A DNA stretch of 64,000 bases from Streptomyces sp. SAI-127 (GCF_029894425.1 NZ_JARXYJ010000001.1:1612001-1676000), one strand, 5' to 3'; numbered from the stretch's first letter, positions 52,842-62,164 are shown. Notes: generated from the sequence alone by a model not told the origin. Numbers and translations: made by a program.

Positions 52842-53015
52842 TCAGTCCACGCTGGGCAGGATGTGGGGCTCGGCGAGGTCGTCCTCGTAGCCCGCGAGAC
52901 GGATGGGGGCGGAGCGCGCCCACACGTCGAGACTGCCGATGTCTCCGGGCCGTAGGCCCGCGCGCTCCGGGCGTTCCTTGGGGCGCTGTTCGCGATTCGT
53001 CTTCTCCGGTGTCAC
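52842..53015 (-). CDS. Small conserved acidic/basic protein of unknown function
   Basis: 57 residues from the GTG at 53015, which has an AAGGAG six bases upstream. The sequence opens with a charged stretch (TPEKTNREQRPKERPERAG) and then has LRPGDIGSLDVWARSAPIR, followed by an acidic end (YEDDLAEPHILPSVD). No signal peptide or membrane segment. The even mix of charged and fixed-looking hydrophobic residues and the good ribosome site argue for a real gene, but I do not recognise the family. Confidence 0.6.
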   Translation of the reverse strand: MTPEKTNREQRPKERPERAGLRPGDIGSLDVWARSAPIRLAGYEDDLAEPHILPSVD

Positions 53016-53494
53016 CGCGCACTCCTTATGTGTCGGGCTCACCCTCGGGACGTACCAGTGCAACCTACGGTCGGTGCCTGGACGTCCGCTCGGGTCTGGG
53101 TCGAGATCGGGTTCGGACGCGGTGGCGCCGGTAACTCAGCTGAGAGCAGGCCGTGGTGACCGACTTGTCCCGGGACGGACTGTGGGTGTGGGTGGGACCC
53201 CTTACTGCCGTCCGTCGGCTACAGATTAACCAGATGAGCGGAGGTCCGCTCGATAGGGGCTGAAAACAAGGCGTAACCATCGCGAGTCACCTAAGGTCTT
53301 TCGGCCATGTTCTGGGCCCGTTTGTCACTCGATGCGCGGTTTGAGAGTCACCCGACCGGCCTACACGCCCGCGCAGGCCTTCGACGGTCCGAAGCCACGC
53401 AGTTCAGGTCCTGTTGGCCAGAAAGCAAACCACCCATGATCTGCTGACGTGCGGCAACGGCTTGTCCCGCGGGTGGACTCGGGAGGACTGACGC
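53016..53494. other. 479-base region without a supported gene
   Basis: Frames crossing this interval lack ribosome sites and convincing protein sequence. It must contain promoters for the leftward small gene and the rightward HD-like gene. The part from 53,200 to 53,300 (for example CTACAGATTAACC and GGCGTAACCATCGCG) is less GC-rich, as promoter regions are. No riboswitch or small RNA could be recognised. A GGGAGGA ribosome site for the next gene ends near 53,486. Confidence 0.5.
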
Positions 53495-53890
53495 ATGGAG
53501 CTGCGCAGTGTCGAGGAGCTGATGGATCTGCTGTACGCCTGTCGGCACCAGCAGGCGTTGCGGACCGCCGCCCTGCTGCGCCGCAGCCGCCCCGCCGACA
53601 AGGAACTGCAGGTGGCGGGGCTGGTGCGGGACATCGGGCAGCTGCTGTCAGCCGCCGACGGCAGCGCCCGGGCCGAACGCGCGGCAGCGGCGGTACGCCC
53701 CCTGCTCGGCGAGCGCGTCGCCCACCTGGTCCGCCACCACGGCCCGACCTCCGACGACGACCTCTCGCGCCTGCGGGAGGCGGACGAGGAGAGCCGGGCC
53801 GTCGTCTTCGACGCCGGCGTCCTGGAGGACTGGCGCACCCTGCTGGAGCTGGTCGCGGCACGCAACTCCCGTCTCGGGGCTGTCGACTGA
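53495..53890 (+). CDS. HD-domain-like protein with degenerate metal site
   Basis: 131 residues, ATG at 53495 with GGAGG eight bases upstream. The helical layout (VEELMDLLYACRHQQALRTAALLRR, LQVAGLVRDIGQLLSAADG, VAHLVRHHG) resembles the PhnZ/inositol-oxygenase-like HD fold. The hallmark His-Asp would fall in LVRDIGQ, where Arg replaces His. It may therefore bind metal poorly or have lost catalysis. The SDR gene follows 26 bases later on the same strand, suggesting cotranscription. Confidence 0.65.
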   Translation: MELRSVEELMDLLYACRHQQALRTAALLRRSRPADKELQVAGLVRDIGQLLSAADGSARAERAAAAVRPLLGERVAHLVRHHGPTSDDDLSRLREADEESRAVVFDAGVLEDWRTLLELVAARNSRLGAVD

Positions 53891-53915
53891 CGGTCCGTCA
53901 TGAGACGGTACGGCG

Positions 53916-54701
53916 ATGACGCCTGGACTGCACGGCAGGGCCGCCCTGGTCACCGGGGCCACGCGCGGCATCGGAGCGGCCGTCGCCCGGCAGCTGGCCG
54001 ACGCCGGGGCGCGGGTGTGTGTGACGGCCAGGGACGCGGACGAGGTCCGGCGGACCGCCGAGCAGCTCGGCGGCATCGGCCTTGCGGGGAGCGTCGCGGA
54101 CCCGGAGCACGCACGGGCGGCCGTGGATCTCGCTCTCGGCGAGTTCGGCCGGCTCGACATCCTCGTCAACAACGCGGCGACGAATCAGCCGTACGGCCCC
54201 CTCATGGACGTGGATCCCCAGGCGTGGCGCGAGGCCTTCACCATCAATGTCGAGGCACCGCTGCGGCTGGTGCAGGCGGCGTGGCGGGGGTGGATGCGGG
54301 AGCACGGCGGGTCGGTGGTCAACGTCTGCACGGAGGGCGCCGGACACGTGGGGCCGAACGTCGGCGCGTACGGCACCAGCAAGGCCGCGCTGCTCCACCT
54401 CACCCGGCAGCTGGCGGGCGAGCTGGCCCCCCGGGTGCGGGTCAACTCCGTCTCTCCCGGTCTCGTACGGACGGAGATGGCGCGGTTCGTGTGGGAGAAG
54501 GGCCCCGTGGAACTGCCCCTGGGGCGGATCGGTGAGCCCGAGGACATCGGGCGGGCCGTGGTGTGGCTCGCGTCCGACGCGGCCGAGTGGATCACCGGGG
54601 CGGATCTGCTGGTGGACGGGGGCACACGGGTGCGGGCGGCGCACCCGGGCGGGTACGCCGTCCATGACCGGCTGCGGTCGTACGCCCCGCCGCCCTCATG
54701 A
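53916..54701 (+). CDS. SDR-family oxidoreductase
   Basis: 261 residues. NAD(P) motif TGATRGIG near residue 14, structural NNAAT, and the YGTSK catalytic Tyr/Lys are present. The residue 13 before the Tyr, normally Ser, is Thr (VNVCTEGAG), a mild variation. The C-terminal WITGADLLVDGG is typical of classical SDRs. It is 26 bases after the HD-like gene. Substrate is unknown. Confidence 0.88.
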   Translation: MTPGLHGRAALVTGATRGIGAAVARQLADAGARVCVTARDADEVRRTAEQLGGIGLAGSVADPEHARAAVDLALGEFGRLDILVNNAATNQPYGPLMDVDPQAWREAFTINVEAPLRLVQAAWRGWMREHGGSVVNVCTEGAGHVGPNVGAYGTSKAALLHLTRQLAGELAPRVRVNSVSPGLVRTEMARFVWEKGPVELPLGRIGEPEDIGRAVVWLASDAAEWITGADLLVDGGTRVRAAHPGGYAVHDRLRSYAPPPS

Positions 54702-54706
54702 CGGCG

Positions 54707-54937
54707 TCACGGGAACAGGGCGATGCCCATGAGGACGATCAGGCACGCGAAGACGACGAACGCGATCATTCCCCAGCTCCAGGGGTGCCTGATCGGGTCG
54801 GAGGGACCTCCGCGGGGCCGGTCCTCCGGGAGCTCGTGCTGGAGCGGACGGTCGCTCGCGTAGAACTCCTCGTCGGTCGGGTAGCGGTTGCGCGGATCGT
54901 TGAAGGCGCGCGGATCGATGCTGTGTGGACGTGCCAT
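54707..54937 (-). CDS. Small membrane protein of unknown function
   Basis: 76 residues from the ATG at 54937 with CAGGAG five bases upstream. A polar N-terminal half (FNDPRNRYPTDEEFYASDRP) is followed by one transmembrane helix at about 54-74, close to the C-terminus, so it is a likely tail-anchored protein facing the cytoplasm. No family recognised; the ribosome site and hydropathy support a real gene. It converges with the SDR gene with a 5-base gap. Confidence 0.65.
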   Translation of the reverse strand: MARPHSIDPRAFNDPRNRYPTDEEFYASDRPLQHELPEDRPRGGPSDPIRHPWSWGMIAFVVFACLIVLMGIALFP

Positions 54938-55031
54938 GACAACTCCTGGCAGAGAACCTTCCGGGCCCCGGGTTCCCCGTCGGCGGCGGCCCACACGTCA
55001 GGGCCGCCGGCCGAGCGTCAGTGCCGCGGCC

Positions 55032-56549
55032 TCACCACTTGCCGGGCGCGTAGTCCTTCAGGAAGACCCCGTACACGTCCTCGCCGTCCTCGCCGCGCAC
55101 GATCGGGTCGTAGACGCGGGCCGCGCCGTCGACCAGGTCGAGGGGCGCGTGGAAGCCCTCCTCGGCGAGGCGGAGCTTGTCGTAGTGGGGGCGTTCGTCG
55201 GTGATCCAGCCGGTGTCGACCGAGGTCATGAGGATGCCGTCGGTCTGGAACATCTCCTGGGCGCTGGTCCGCGTGACCATGTTCATCGCGGCCTTGGCGG
55301 CGTTGGTGTTGGGGTGGCCCGCGCCCTTGTAACCGCGGCCGAAGACGCCCTCCATCGCCGAGACGTTCACGACGTAGGCGCGTCCGCTCCCGGCCTTCTT
55401 CGCGGCGTCGGCCATGGCCGGGCGCAGCGCGCTGATCAGGATGAACGGTGCCGTGTAGTTGCACAGCTGGGTCTCGAGCAGCTCCACCGGGGAGATCTGC
55501 TCGATCGTCTGGACCCACGTGTTGCTGTCGACGACGTCCGGGACCAGGCCACCGGCGTCGATGGCGGTGCCGTCCAGGTGCCGGGCCACGCTGGCGTTGC
55601 CCGCGACCAGGGCGAGGTCGGCGATCTGCTGCGCGTCGAGGCCGGAGATCCCGGCGGGCAGGGAGGCGAGTCCGTCGACCGCGCCGGAGCCGAAGGCGCC
55701 GATGACGTGGTGGGCGGGGAGCTCACCGGCGGGCAGCGGGGCGCTCTCGCCGTCGACCAGGGCGGCGTAGGCGGAGGGCAGCCGTCGTACGGTCTGCGTC
55801 GCGTTGTTGACGAGGATGTCGAGCGGGCCCGCCTCGGTGACCTGCTCGGCGAGGGCCACGGCCTGCGCCGGGTCCCGCAGGTCGATGCCGACGACCTCCA
55901 GGCGGTGGATCCAGTCCGCCGAGTCGTCCATGGCCTTGAAACGGCGGATGGCGTCCTTCGGGAAGCGCGTGGTGATCGTGGTGTGCGCGCCGTCGCGCAG
56001 CAGCCTCAGCGCGATGTACATGCCGATCTTGGCGCGGCCGCCGGTGAGCAGGGCGCGCTTGCCGGTGAGGTCGGCGCGCACGTCGCGCTTGGCGCGGTTC
56101 AGGGCGGCGCAGTCCGGACAGAGCTGGTGGTAGAAGTAGTCGACCTCGACGTACCGGGTCTTGCAGGTGTAGCAGGAGCGCGGGCGCTGGAGTATCCCCG
56201 CGATCCGGCCCTCCTCGGTGACCGACGACGGCAGGATGCCCTCGGTCTCGTCGTCGATGCGCTGGGCGGAGCCGGTCGCCGTGGCCTCCGTGACCGCCTT
56301 GTCGTGGGCGGTCTTGGCGGCCCGGCGCTCCTGCCGGCGGCGCTGCTTCACGGTGCGGTAGACCCCGGCGGTGGCCCGGCGCACGGCGATCGCGTCGGGG
56401 TGGTCGACCTCCAGCTTGTCGAGCTCGTCGAGCACGCTGAGGCAGACGGCCAGCCGCTCCGGGTCGATGCCGGGGCCGTGCACGACCTCGTCACCGGGCC
56501 CGCGCACGACCTCGTCCATGGTCGCCGAGCCGTCCTCTGTCACCGTCAT
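55032..56549 (-). CDS. SDR-fold protein with N-terminal coiled coil and zinc ribbon
   Basis: 505 residues. A helical, strongly charged N-terminal region (about 40-100, TVKQRRRQERRAAKTAHDKA) leads to a four-cysteine zinc ribbon (CYTC and CPDC, about 125-148). An SDR Rossmann domain then begins GKRALLTGGRAKIG (about 163) and includes NNATQTVRR and SVDTGWITDERP. The YxxxK catalytic motif is not intact: K419 is preceded by Thr415 instead of Tyr (HPNTNAAK). It may bind NAD without classical SDR chemistry, or use other residues. The combination is uncommon. ATG at 56549. Confidence 0.83.
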   Translation of the reverse strand: MTVTEDGSATMDEVVRGPGDEVVHGPGIDPERLAVCLSVLDELDKLEVDHPDAIAVRRATAGVYRTVKQRRRQERRAAKTAHDKAVTEATATGSAQRIDDETEGILPSSVTEEGRIAGILQRPRSCYTCKTRYVEVDYFYHQLCPDCAALNRAKRDVRADLTGKRALLTGGRAKIGMYIALRLLRDGAHTTITTRFPKDAIRRFKAMDDSADWIHRLEVVGIDLRDPAQAVALAEQVTEAGPLDILVNNATQTVRRLPSAYAALVDGESAPLPAGELPAHHVIGAFGSGAVDGLASLPAGISGLDAQQIADLALVAGNASVARHLDGTAIDAGGLVPDVVDSNTWVQTIEQISPVELLETQLCNYTAPFILISALRPAMADAAKKAGSGRAYVVNVSAMEGVFGRGYKGAGHPNTNAAKAAMNMVTRTSAQEMFQTDGILMTSVDTGWITDERPHYDKLRLAEEGFHAPLDLVDGAARVYDPIVRGEDGEDVYGVFLKDYAPGKW

Positions 56550-56653
56550 CGCGCTGCCGTTTCCCTGGTCACCCGAGCGGCGCGTGGGCCGCGTCCGCTT
56601 GTCGAACGCGGAATTTTACTTCAGCGCCGGGCCTGACCCGCAATCCGGAACGA

Positions 56654-57982
56654 TCAAGAACCGCAGGCAGCCAGCAGTTCCTTCACCTCCTCGGACAGCG
56701 CCCGGGCGAAGAGGTCCAGGTCAGGCACGGCTTCGGCGTCCGCCACGAGGCCGTAGTGGACCTGTCCCCGGTACGTCGAGATCGCGACCGCGAGGGACTG
56801 GCCGCGGGCGAGCGGGGCGAAGGGGTAGACCTCGGTGACCGGGTTGCCGCCGAGCTTCAGGCCGATGCCGGGCAGCGGGACGCTGGTGACGAGGATGTCG
56901 AACCAGAGCCGGGCGCCCTGACCGGCCAGGGGCCCGCCGAGGCGGTGGCCGAGGGCCGGGACGTGGTCGGCGAGCAGGGCGACGGCGCCCGCGCCGCGGT
57001 TGGAGCCGGCGTCCTTGTTGCGGTCCATGGCCATGCGGACCGTGTCCAGGCGGCCCAGCGGGTCGGGGTCGCCGACCGGAAGCCGCATCAGGTACCCGGA
57101 GAGCCGGTTGCCCTGCGGGTGCGCGGTGCGCGGACGGCGCTTGGAGACGGGGATCAGGGCGCGGGGCGCCACGCCCGCACTGCCGTCCCCCCGCTCGTCC
57201 AGCCAGCGGCGCAGCGCGCCCGCGACAACGGCGATCAGGACGTCGTTGACGGTGCCGCCCCGGGTCTTGCGGACGCGGTGCACGTCGTCGAGGTCGACGA
57301 CGACTCCGGCGGTGCGGCGGGTGCCGCTCGGCTCGGACACGAGGGCGGCCGAGGAGCTCACACCCACGCAGGACAGGGCGACGGACGCGCCGATGTCGAG
57401 GGCGCGGCCCAGGTCGGAGACGGCGGACCGGACGAGCCCGGGCAGCTTGCGCACGTCCGGGAGCAGGGCCTTCGCGGGCTCCGCGGGGCGCGGCTTGCGC
57501 ACGGGCAGGTCCATCGGGTCCAGGACCGCGGCGGCGAGCGTCAGGGCCCGCAGTCCGTCGGCCAGGGCGTGGTGGAACTTGAAGAGCACGGCGAAGGAGA
57601 CCCCGTCCTCCCCCGGCAGCACATGCGCCTCCCACGGCGGCCGTTCGCGGTCGAGCGGCCGCTGCATGAGCCGGCCGGCCTCGGTGTGGAAGTCCGCCGT
57701 CGGGGCGTGCAGCAGGACGTGGCGGAGCGGGTCGAAGTCCGGGTCGGGTACGCGGGCGGCTCCCCCGAAGGCGTACGGGAAGCCGAGCGGCCACACGTCC
57801 CGGATCCGCATCCTGAGGCCGGGCACGGCGGCGGCCCGGCCCGCGAGCAGATCGGCCGCGTGCGCGCCGGCGGTGGGCGAGTGTGCCGTGAAGACGCCGA
57901 GCGCTCCCAGGTGCATCGGGTGCTCGGCGGATTCCATGTTCCAGAACGCCAGGTCGAGAGGGGCGAGCAGGTCAGAAGTCAA
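56654..57982 (-). CDS. Wax ester synthase/diacylglycerol acyltransferase (WS/DGAT) family
   Basis: 442 residues from a TTG at 57982; an upstream TTG at 58003 would add seven residues. The start is chosen because the family normally opens TSDLLAPLDLAFWNME and a GAGG lies about nine bases upstream. The catalytic HHALADG motif is near residue 130, with NDVLIAVVAGALRRWL later. Such enzymes make triacylglycerol or wax esters from acyl-CoA, the usual storage lipid route in Streptomyces. The enzyme is probably cytoplasmic or membrane-associated. Confidence 0.9.
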   Translation of the reverse strand: MTSDLLAPLDLAFWNMESAEHPMHLGALGVFTAHSPTAGAHAADLLAGRAAAVPGLRMRIRDVWPLGFPYAFGGAARVPDPDFDPLRHVLLHAPTADFHTEAGRLMQRPLDRERPPWEAHVLPGEDGVSFAVLFKFHHALADGLRALTLAAAVLDPMDLPVRKPRPAEPAKALLPDVRKLPGLVRSAVSDLGRALDIGASVALSCVGVSSSAALVSEPSGTRRTAGVVVDLDDVHRVRKTRGGTVNDVLIAVVAGALRRWLDERGDGSAGVAPRALIPVSKRRPRTAHPQGNRLSGYLMRLPVGDPDPLGRLDTVRMAMDRNKDAGSNRGAGAVALLADHVPALGHRLGGPLAGQGARLWFDILVTSVPLPGIGLKLGGNPVTEVYPFAPLARGQSLAVAISTYRGQVHYGLVADAEAVPDLDLFARALSEEVKELLAACGS

Positions 57983-58082
57983 TGGCTTGCCTCGCGTCGA
58001 CAACGGGTGGGCCAGCAGTCAATCGCCCTACGGCGATTACGGTCAAGTACGATCAAGCTACGCACAGTTAACAACAGATTAA

Positions 58083-58111
58083 GTCCCGCCCCCAGTTGAA
58101 AGGGGCGGGAC
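58083..58111. terminator. Hairpin terminator downstream of the GH2 gene
   Basis: A ten-base perfect stem, GTCCCGCCCC (58083-58092) with GGGGCGGGAC (58102-58111), and a nine-base loop. It lies 18 bases past the GH2 stop codon and about 100 bases upstream of the WS/DGAT start, separating the two transcripts. Confidence 0.8.
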
Positions 58112-58128
58112 ACATGGGGCGAATGTAA

Positions 58129-60747
58129 TCATCCGTCGGTTGCCGCACACCCCGCCGGCATCGCCCGGGACGCGTCCCGGATCAGGGCTCGGTGCGCGGC
58201 CCTGACCCGCTCGGCGTCCGGTTTGAGGACCTTGCGGTCGTAGGTGAGCAGCCCGTTCAGCTCACCCTCGACGTCCGTGATCTGGGTGTAGACGGCCCCG
58301 TTGCCGCCCCGGCAGGCCAGGGCCCGCACCTCGTCGAGCCTGGCCAGATAGTCGTCGGTGTAGGTCGCCGGATCGACGTCGACGTACGACTGCTGGACGG
58401 ACCAGGCGTGCCCGGGAACCGCCAGGCCCAGGCCACCGTACTCGCCGCTGACCAGGGCGCGTCTGCCGTCCGGGTGAGCCGGCAGGGCGGGACTGGGATA
58501 GCCGTGCTCGTCCATGATGTCGCCGGCGTTGCCGTCGGCGCCGAGGTTGAGGCCCGACTGGTTGTTGACCAGGCGGGTCGGGTCCCAGGCCTTCGCCTGT
58601 TCGGCGATCCGGCCGATGTCGTACTGGCCCCAGCCCTCGTTGAAGGTCACCCACATGACGACCGACGGACTGCTGATGTGCTCGTCGATCATCTGCTTCA
58701 TCTCGAGCTCGTACTCGGCGCGGGCGGCGGGACCCGGATTCACCCCCGCGGTCATCGCGGGCATGTCCTGCCACACCATCAGGCCCAGCCGGTCGGCCCA
58801 GTAGAACCAGCGGTCGGGCTCGACCTTGATGTGCTTGCGCACGGCGTTGAAGCCGAGCTTCTTGTGCACCTTCAGGTCGTACGCCAGGGCTTCGTCGGTG
58901 GGCGCGGTGTGCAGGCCGTCGGGCCAGAAGCCCTGGTCGAGGGTGGCCATCATGAAGACGGGCTCGCCGTTGAGGACGGTGCGCGGGGTGCCGTTGACGT
59001 TCTCGACGGTGATGGAGCGCATCCCGAAGTAGCTGCCGACGCGATCGGCACCGACGGTCACCTTCAGGCCGTACAGGAACGGATCGTCCGGCGACCACAG
59101 GCGCGGGTTCTCGACGGTCAGGGTCAGCGGTCCGCCGGTGCGCCCGCGGGCCGTCGCGACCTTCCGCTTTCCGTCGTACGCCGTCGCCGTGATCGGTACG
59201 CCGTCCCGGACACCCTGTGCCTCGACCGTCAGCCGGTCGGCGGAGACGTCGGGGGTCAGTTCGAGGGAGCCGACGTGGTCGGGGGCGACCGGCTCCATCC
59301 AGACGGTCTGCCAGATCCCGGAGGACGGGGTGTACCAGATACCGCTCGGGTCGAGACGCTGCTTGCCGAGGGGCGGGTTCTCGCCGTCGGCCGCGTCGGT
59401 GGGGTCGTACACGCCGACGATCAGTTCCTGGGTGCGGCCGGGCTTCAGCGCGTGGGTGATGTCGGCGCCGAACTTGTCGTAGCCGCCGGTGTGTTCGGCG
59501 ACCTTGCTCCCGTTGACGTACACCTCGGACCGCCAGTCGACCGCCCCGAAGTTGAGCTGGAGGCGCTTGCCGGAGCCGATGCGCCAGTCGGCCGGGACGG
59601 TGAAGGTGCGGCGGTACCACATGCGGTCCTCGTGTCGTTCCAGGCCGGAGAGCTGTGACTCCACGGGGTACGGGACGAGGATGCGCTCGGCCAGGTTCCT
59701 GCCCACCGGCGGCTGTTCACCGGCCTCGGCGGCGGCGAACTGCCAGCGGCCGTTGAGGTTCCGCCAGTCGTCACGGGTCAACTGCGGGCGCGGGTACTCG
59801 GGATGGGCGTTGTCCGGTCCCACCTCGTCGGCCCACTTCGTGCGCAGTTCGTACATCGAGCGATTGGGTCCGCTGCTCCAGAACGCGCTGACAACGTTGC
59901 CGTCGGCACTGGTGAGCCCGCCTTCGCCGTCGTAGCGGAGGTCGGCTGTGCCGGGCGCGGTGCCGGTCCTGTTGCCCACGACGGGTTCGGCGAGGGTGAC
60001 GAGCAGGACACGGGGGTCTTCCGGGTCCGGTTTCGCCGTGCCCAAGGGCCACTTGGCGCCGCCGATCACCGCCTGGAAGTGGTCGGTGAGCGCGGCCGGA
60101 GGTGCGGCGAGGGGCTGGGCGAAGTCGAGCTTCAGGGTGCGGCCGGTGGCGAGGACGGTGGTCGCGAGGGGGCCGTCGTAGTCGTAGCCCTCGGGCAGCC
60201 GGAACGCCGACTGCGGAACGGCCTCCTTGGTTCCGCCCGGCTGGACCCAGCGCAGGTGGAGGTTGGAGCCGCCGTAGTGCTCGAAGTACTCGACCTTGAT
60301 GTCGTAGGACTCGCCGGCGGTCAACTCGACGGGCTGCGCGGTCTGTTCGCGGTCCCAGTCGTCGACCCAGTGGTCGATGAGGAGCTGTCCGCCGATCCAG
60401 AGGCGGAAGCCGTTGTCGCCGATGACCGAGAAGGTGTGGGGTCCGGAGGCCGCCGGCACCAGCCTGCCGGTCCAGCGGACGCTGACGTCGTCCGAGCGGC
60501 CGGTCGCGGCGGCCAGCCGGGGCTCCAGGTTGTCGAAGTCGAGGTGCGGGTCGAAGGTGGTCGCCCTGAGCTCGTGGAAGTCGAAGGCGCCGGGGGCGGA
60601 CTGCCTGTAGTACTCGCCCTTGAGACCACGGGCTTCGACGGGAGCGTCGGCCAGTGCGGGGGCCGCGCTCAGACCGGCGAGACCGATGAGGGCGGCGAAG
60701 AGTAACGCCAGCCGGGCTCTGAGACGGGTGATGTACCTGCTGTGCAC
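58129..60747 (-). CDS. Exported PA14-GH2 glycoside hydrolase
   Basis: 872 residues from the GTG at 60747, which has GGAGG five bases upstream; the ATG at 60759 that contains this site is not the start. A signal peptide is followed by a PA14 domain (about 38-175, LKGEYYRQ, WTGRLVPAASG, HLRWVQPGG), then GH2 sugar-binding and immunoglobulin-like domains. The barrel has the acid/base Glu in WVTFNEGWGQ and the nucleophile Glu in LVSGEYGG. GH2 covers beta-galactosidase, beta-mannosidase and beta-glucuronidase activities; the exact one cannot be set, although the truncated FNEGW type is common in uncharacterised exported enzymes. A LacI-like palindrome overlaps its leader. Confidence 0.9.
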   Translation of the reverse strand: MHSRYITRLRARLALLFAALIGLAGLSAAPALADAPVEARGLKGEYYRQSAPGAFDFHELRATTFDPHLDFDNLEPRLAAATGRSDDVSVRWTGRLVPAASGPHTFSVIGDNGFRLWIGGQLLIDHWVDDWDREQTAQPVELTAGESYDIKVEYFEHYGGSNLHLRWVQPGGTKEAVPQSAFRLPEGYDYDGPLATTVLATGRTLKLDFAQPLAAPPAALTDHFQAVIGGAKWPLGTAKPDPEDPRVLLVTLAEPVVGNRTGTAPGTADLRYDGEGGLTSADGNVVSAFWSSGPNRSMYELRTKWADEVGPDNAHPEYPRPQLTRDDWRNLNGRWQFAAAEAGEQPPVGRNLAERILVPYPVESQLSGLERHEDRMWYRRTFTVPADWRIGSGKRLQLNFGAVDWRSEVYVNGSKVAEHTGGYDKFGADITHALKPGRTQELIVGVYDPTDAADGENPPLGKQRLDPSGIWYTPSSGIWQTVWMEPVAPDHVGSLELTPDVSADRLTVEAQGVRDGVPITATAYDGKRKVATARGRTGGPLTLTVENPRLWSPDDPFLYGLKVTVGADRVGSYFGMRSITVENVNGTPRTVLNGEPVFMMATLDQGFWPDGLHTAPTDEALAYDLKVHKKLGFNAVRKHIKVEPDRWFYWADRLGLMVWQDMPAMTAGVNPGPAARAEYELEMKQMIDEHISSPSVVMWVTFNEGWGQYDIGRIAEQAKAWDPTRLVNNQSGLNLGADGNAGDIMDEHGYPSPALPAHPDGRRALVSGEYGGLGLAVPGHAWSVQQSYVDVDPATYTDDYLARLDEVRALACRGGNGAVYTQITDVEGELNGLLTYDRKVLKPDAERVRAAHRALIRDASRAMPAGCAATDG

Positions 60748-60760
60748 GGAAGCCTCCATA

Positions 60761-60770
60761 ACAACGTTGT
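60761..60770. promoter_or_regulatory. LacI-family-like palindrome at the GH2 gene
   Basis: ACAACGTTGT is a perfect ten-base palindrome with a central CG; on the gene's strand it reads within CATGACAACGTTGTTATGG. A further CATGACAAC lies at 60787-60795. Central-CG palindromes of this kind are typical LacI-family operators. It lies 14-23 bases upstream of the GTG start, suited to repression. No lacI gene adjoins it. Confidence 0.5.
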
Positions 60771-60894
60771 CATGGGCAGGAGTTGGCATGACAACACGGA
60801 ATCCGGCTTCCGTCCAGGGACATGACAAGTTCGCGAGGTGAGCATGAAGTCCACAGCCCGGCGGCACCCGCCACCGGGCCGGCCCCACCGCCGG

Positions 60895-62115
60895 TCAGGA
60901 CACCAGCTGTCCCTTCCCGAGCGCGATCACCCCGCCCTTGGACACGGTGTACAGCTCCGCGTCCCGCTCCGGGTTCACGCCGATCGTCGCGCCCGGCGGG
61001 ACCTCGACGTTCTTGTCGAGGACGGCGCCGCGGACCACCGCGCCCCGCCCGATCTTGACGTTGTCGTGCAGCACCGAGCCCTGGACCACGGCCCCCGGGT
61101 CGACCAGGACACCGGGCGAGAGCACGGACCGGGTGACCTGGCCCCGGATCAGGCAGCCCGCGCTGATGATGGACTCGCTGGCGATGCCTCCGGAGTTGAA
61201 GCGGGCCGGGGAGAGCTGGCCGGAGTGGGTGTAGATGGGCCACTGCCGGTTGTAGAGGTTGAAGGCGGGGCGCTCGGCGATCAGGTCCATGTGGGCGTCG
61301 TAGTAGGCGTCCAGGGTTCCCACGTCGCGCCAGTAGCCGCGGTCGCGGGTGGTCTCGCCGGGGACGTGGTTGGCGCTGAAGTCGTAGAGCTGGGCCTCGC
61401 CGCGCTCGGTGAGCTGCGGCAGGATCGAGCCGCCCATGTCGTGGACGGAGTGCTCGTCCTCGGAGTCCCGCTGGAGCGCCTCGATCAGGGCCTTGGTGGT
61501 GAAGATGTAGTTGCCCATCGAGGCGAACACGCTCTCCGGGTCGTCCGCCAGCCCCGGCGGGTCGGCGGGCTTCTCCAGGAAGCTTTCCACCGTGAGGCCG
61601 TCCGAGCCCGGGGCGATCACCCCGAACGAGGGGGACTCGGAGCGTGGGACACGGATCCCGGCCACCGTCACGCCCGCGCCGGACTCGATGTGCTGCGCGA
61701 GCATCTGGCGCGGGTCCATGCGGTACACGTGGTCGGCGCCGAAGACCGCGACGTACTCGGGGCGCTCGTCGTAGAGCAGGTTCAGGGACTGCAGGATCGC
61801 GTCCGCGCTGCCCAGATACCAGCGCGGTCCCAGGCGCTGCTGGGCCGGCACCGGCGTGATGTAGTTGCCGAGCAGGCTCGACATCCGCCAGGTGGTCGTG
61901 ATGTGCCGGTCGAGCGAGTGCGACTTGTACTGCGTGAGCACGCAGATGCGCAGGATGTCGCCGTTGACGAGGTTGGACAGGACGAAGTCGACGAGACGAT
62001 ACGTCCCTCCGAAGGTGACCGCCGGTTTGGCGCGGTCGGTGGTCAAGGGCATCAGGCGTTTGCCTTCTCCGCCCGCGAGTACGATGCCGAGCACCGAAGG
62101 TCCGCCACGACGCAT
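60895..62115 (-). CDS. glgC: Glucose-1-phosphate adenylyltransferase (ADP-glucose pyrophosphorylase)
   Basis: 406 residues. It makes ADP-glucose from ATP and glucose-1-phosphate. The nucleotide loop [23 protein letters not shown] opens the protein, [22 protein letters not shown] and [13 protein letters not shown] follow, and the C-terminal left-handed beta-helix closes it. ATG at 62115 with GAGGAG seven bases upstream. It is 49 bases after the glycogen synthase gene on the same strand. ADP-glucose here probably feeds that GT4 enzyme. Confidence 0.95.
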   Translation of the reverse strand: MRRGGPSVLGIVLAGGEGKRLMPLTTDRAKPAVTFGGTYRLVDFVLSNLVNGDILRICVLTQYKSHSLDRHITTTWRMSSLLGNYITPVPAQQRLGPRWYLGSADAILQSLNLLYDERPEYVAVFGADHVYRMDPRQMLAQHIESGAGVTVAGIRVPRSESPSFGVIAPGSDGLTVESFLEKPADPPGLADDPESVFASMGNYIFTTKALIEALQRDSEDEHSVHDMGGSILPQLTERGEAQLYDFSANHVPGETTRDRGYWRDVGTLDAYYDAHMDLIAERPAFNLYNRQWPIYTHSGQLSPARFNSGGIASESIISAGCLIRGQVTRSVLSPGVLVDPGAVVQGSVLHDNVKIGRGAVVRGAVLDKNVEVPPGATIGVNPERDAELYTVSKGGVIALGKGQLVS

Positions 62116-62164
62116 GGCCGCTCTCCTCACCCTGGTTTGACCCATCACTGCCCTTGCGAGGGGC

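Noticed and set aside
53016..53494. Possible riboswitch or small RNA in the long gap
   Set aside because: No conserved riboswitch core or strong stem with terminator could be identified by eye.
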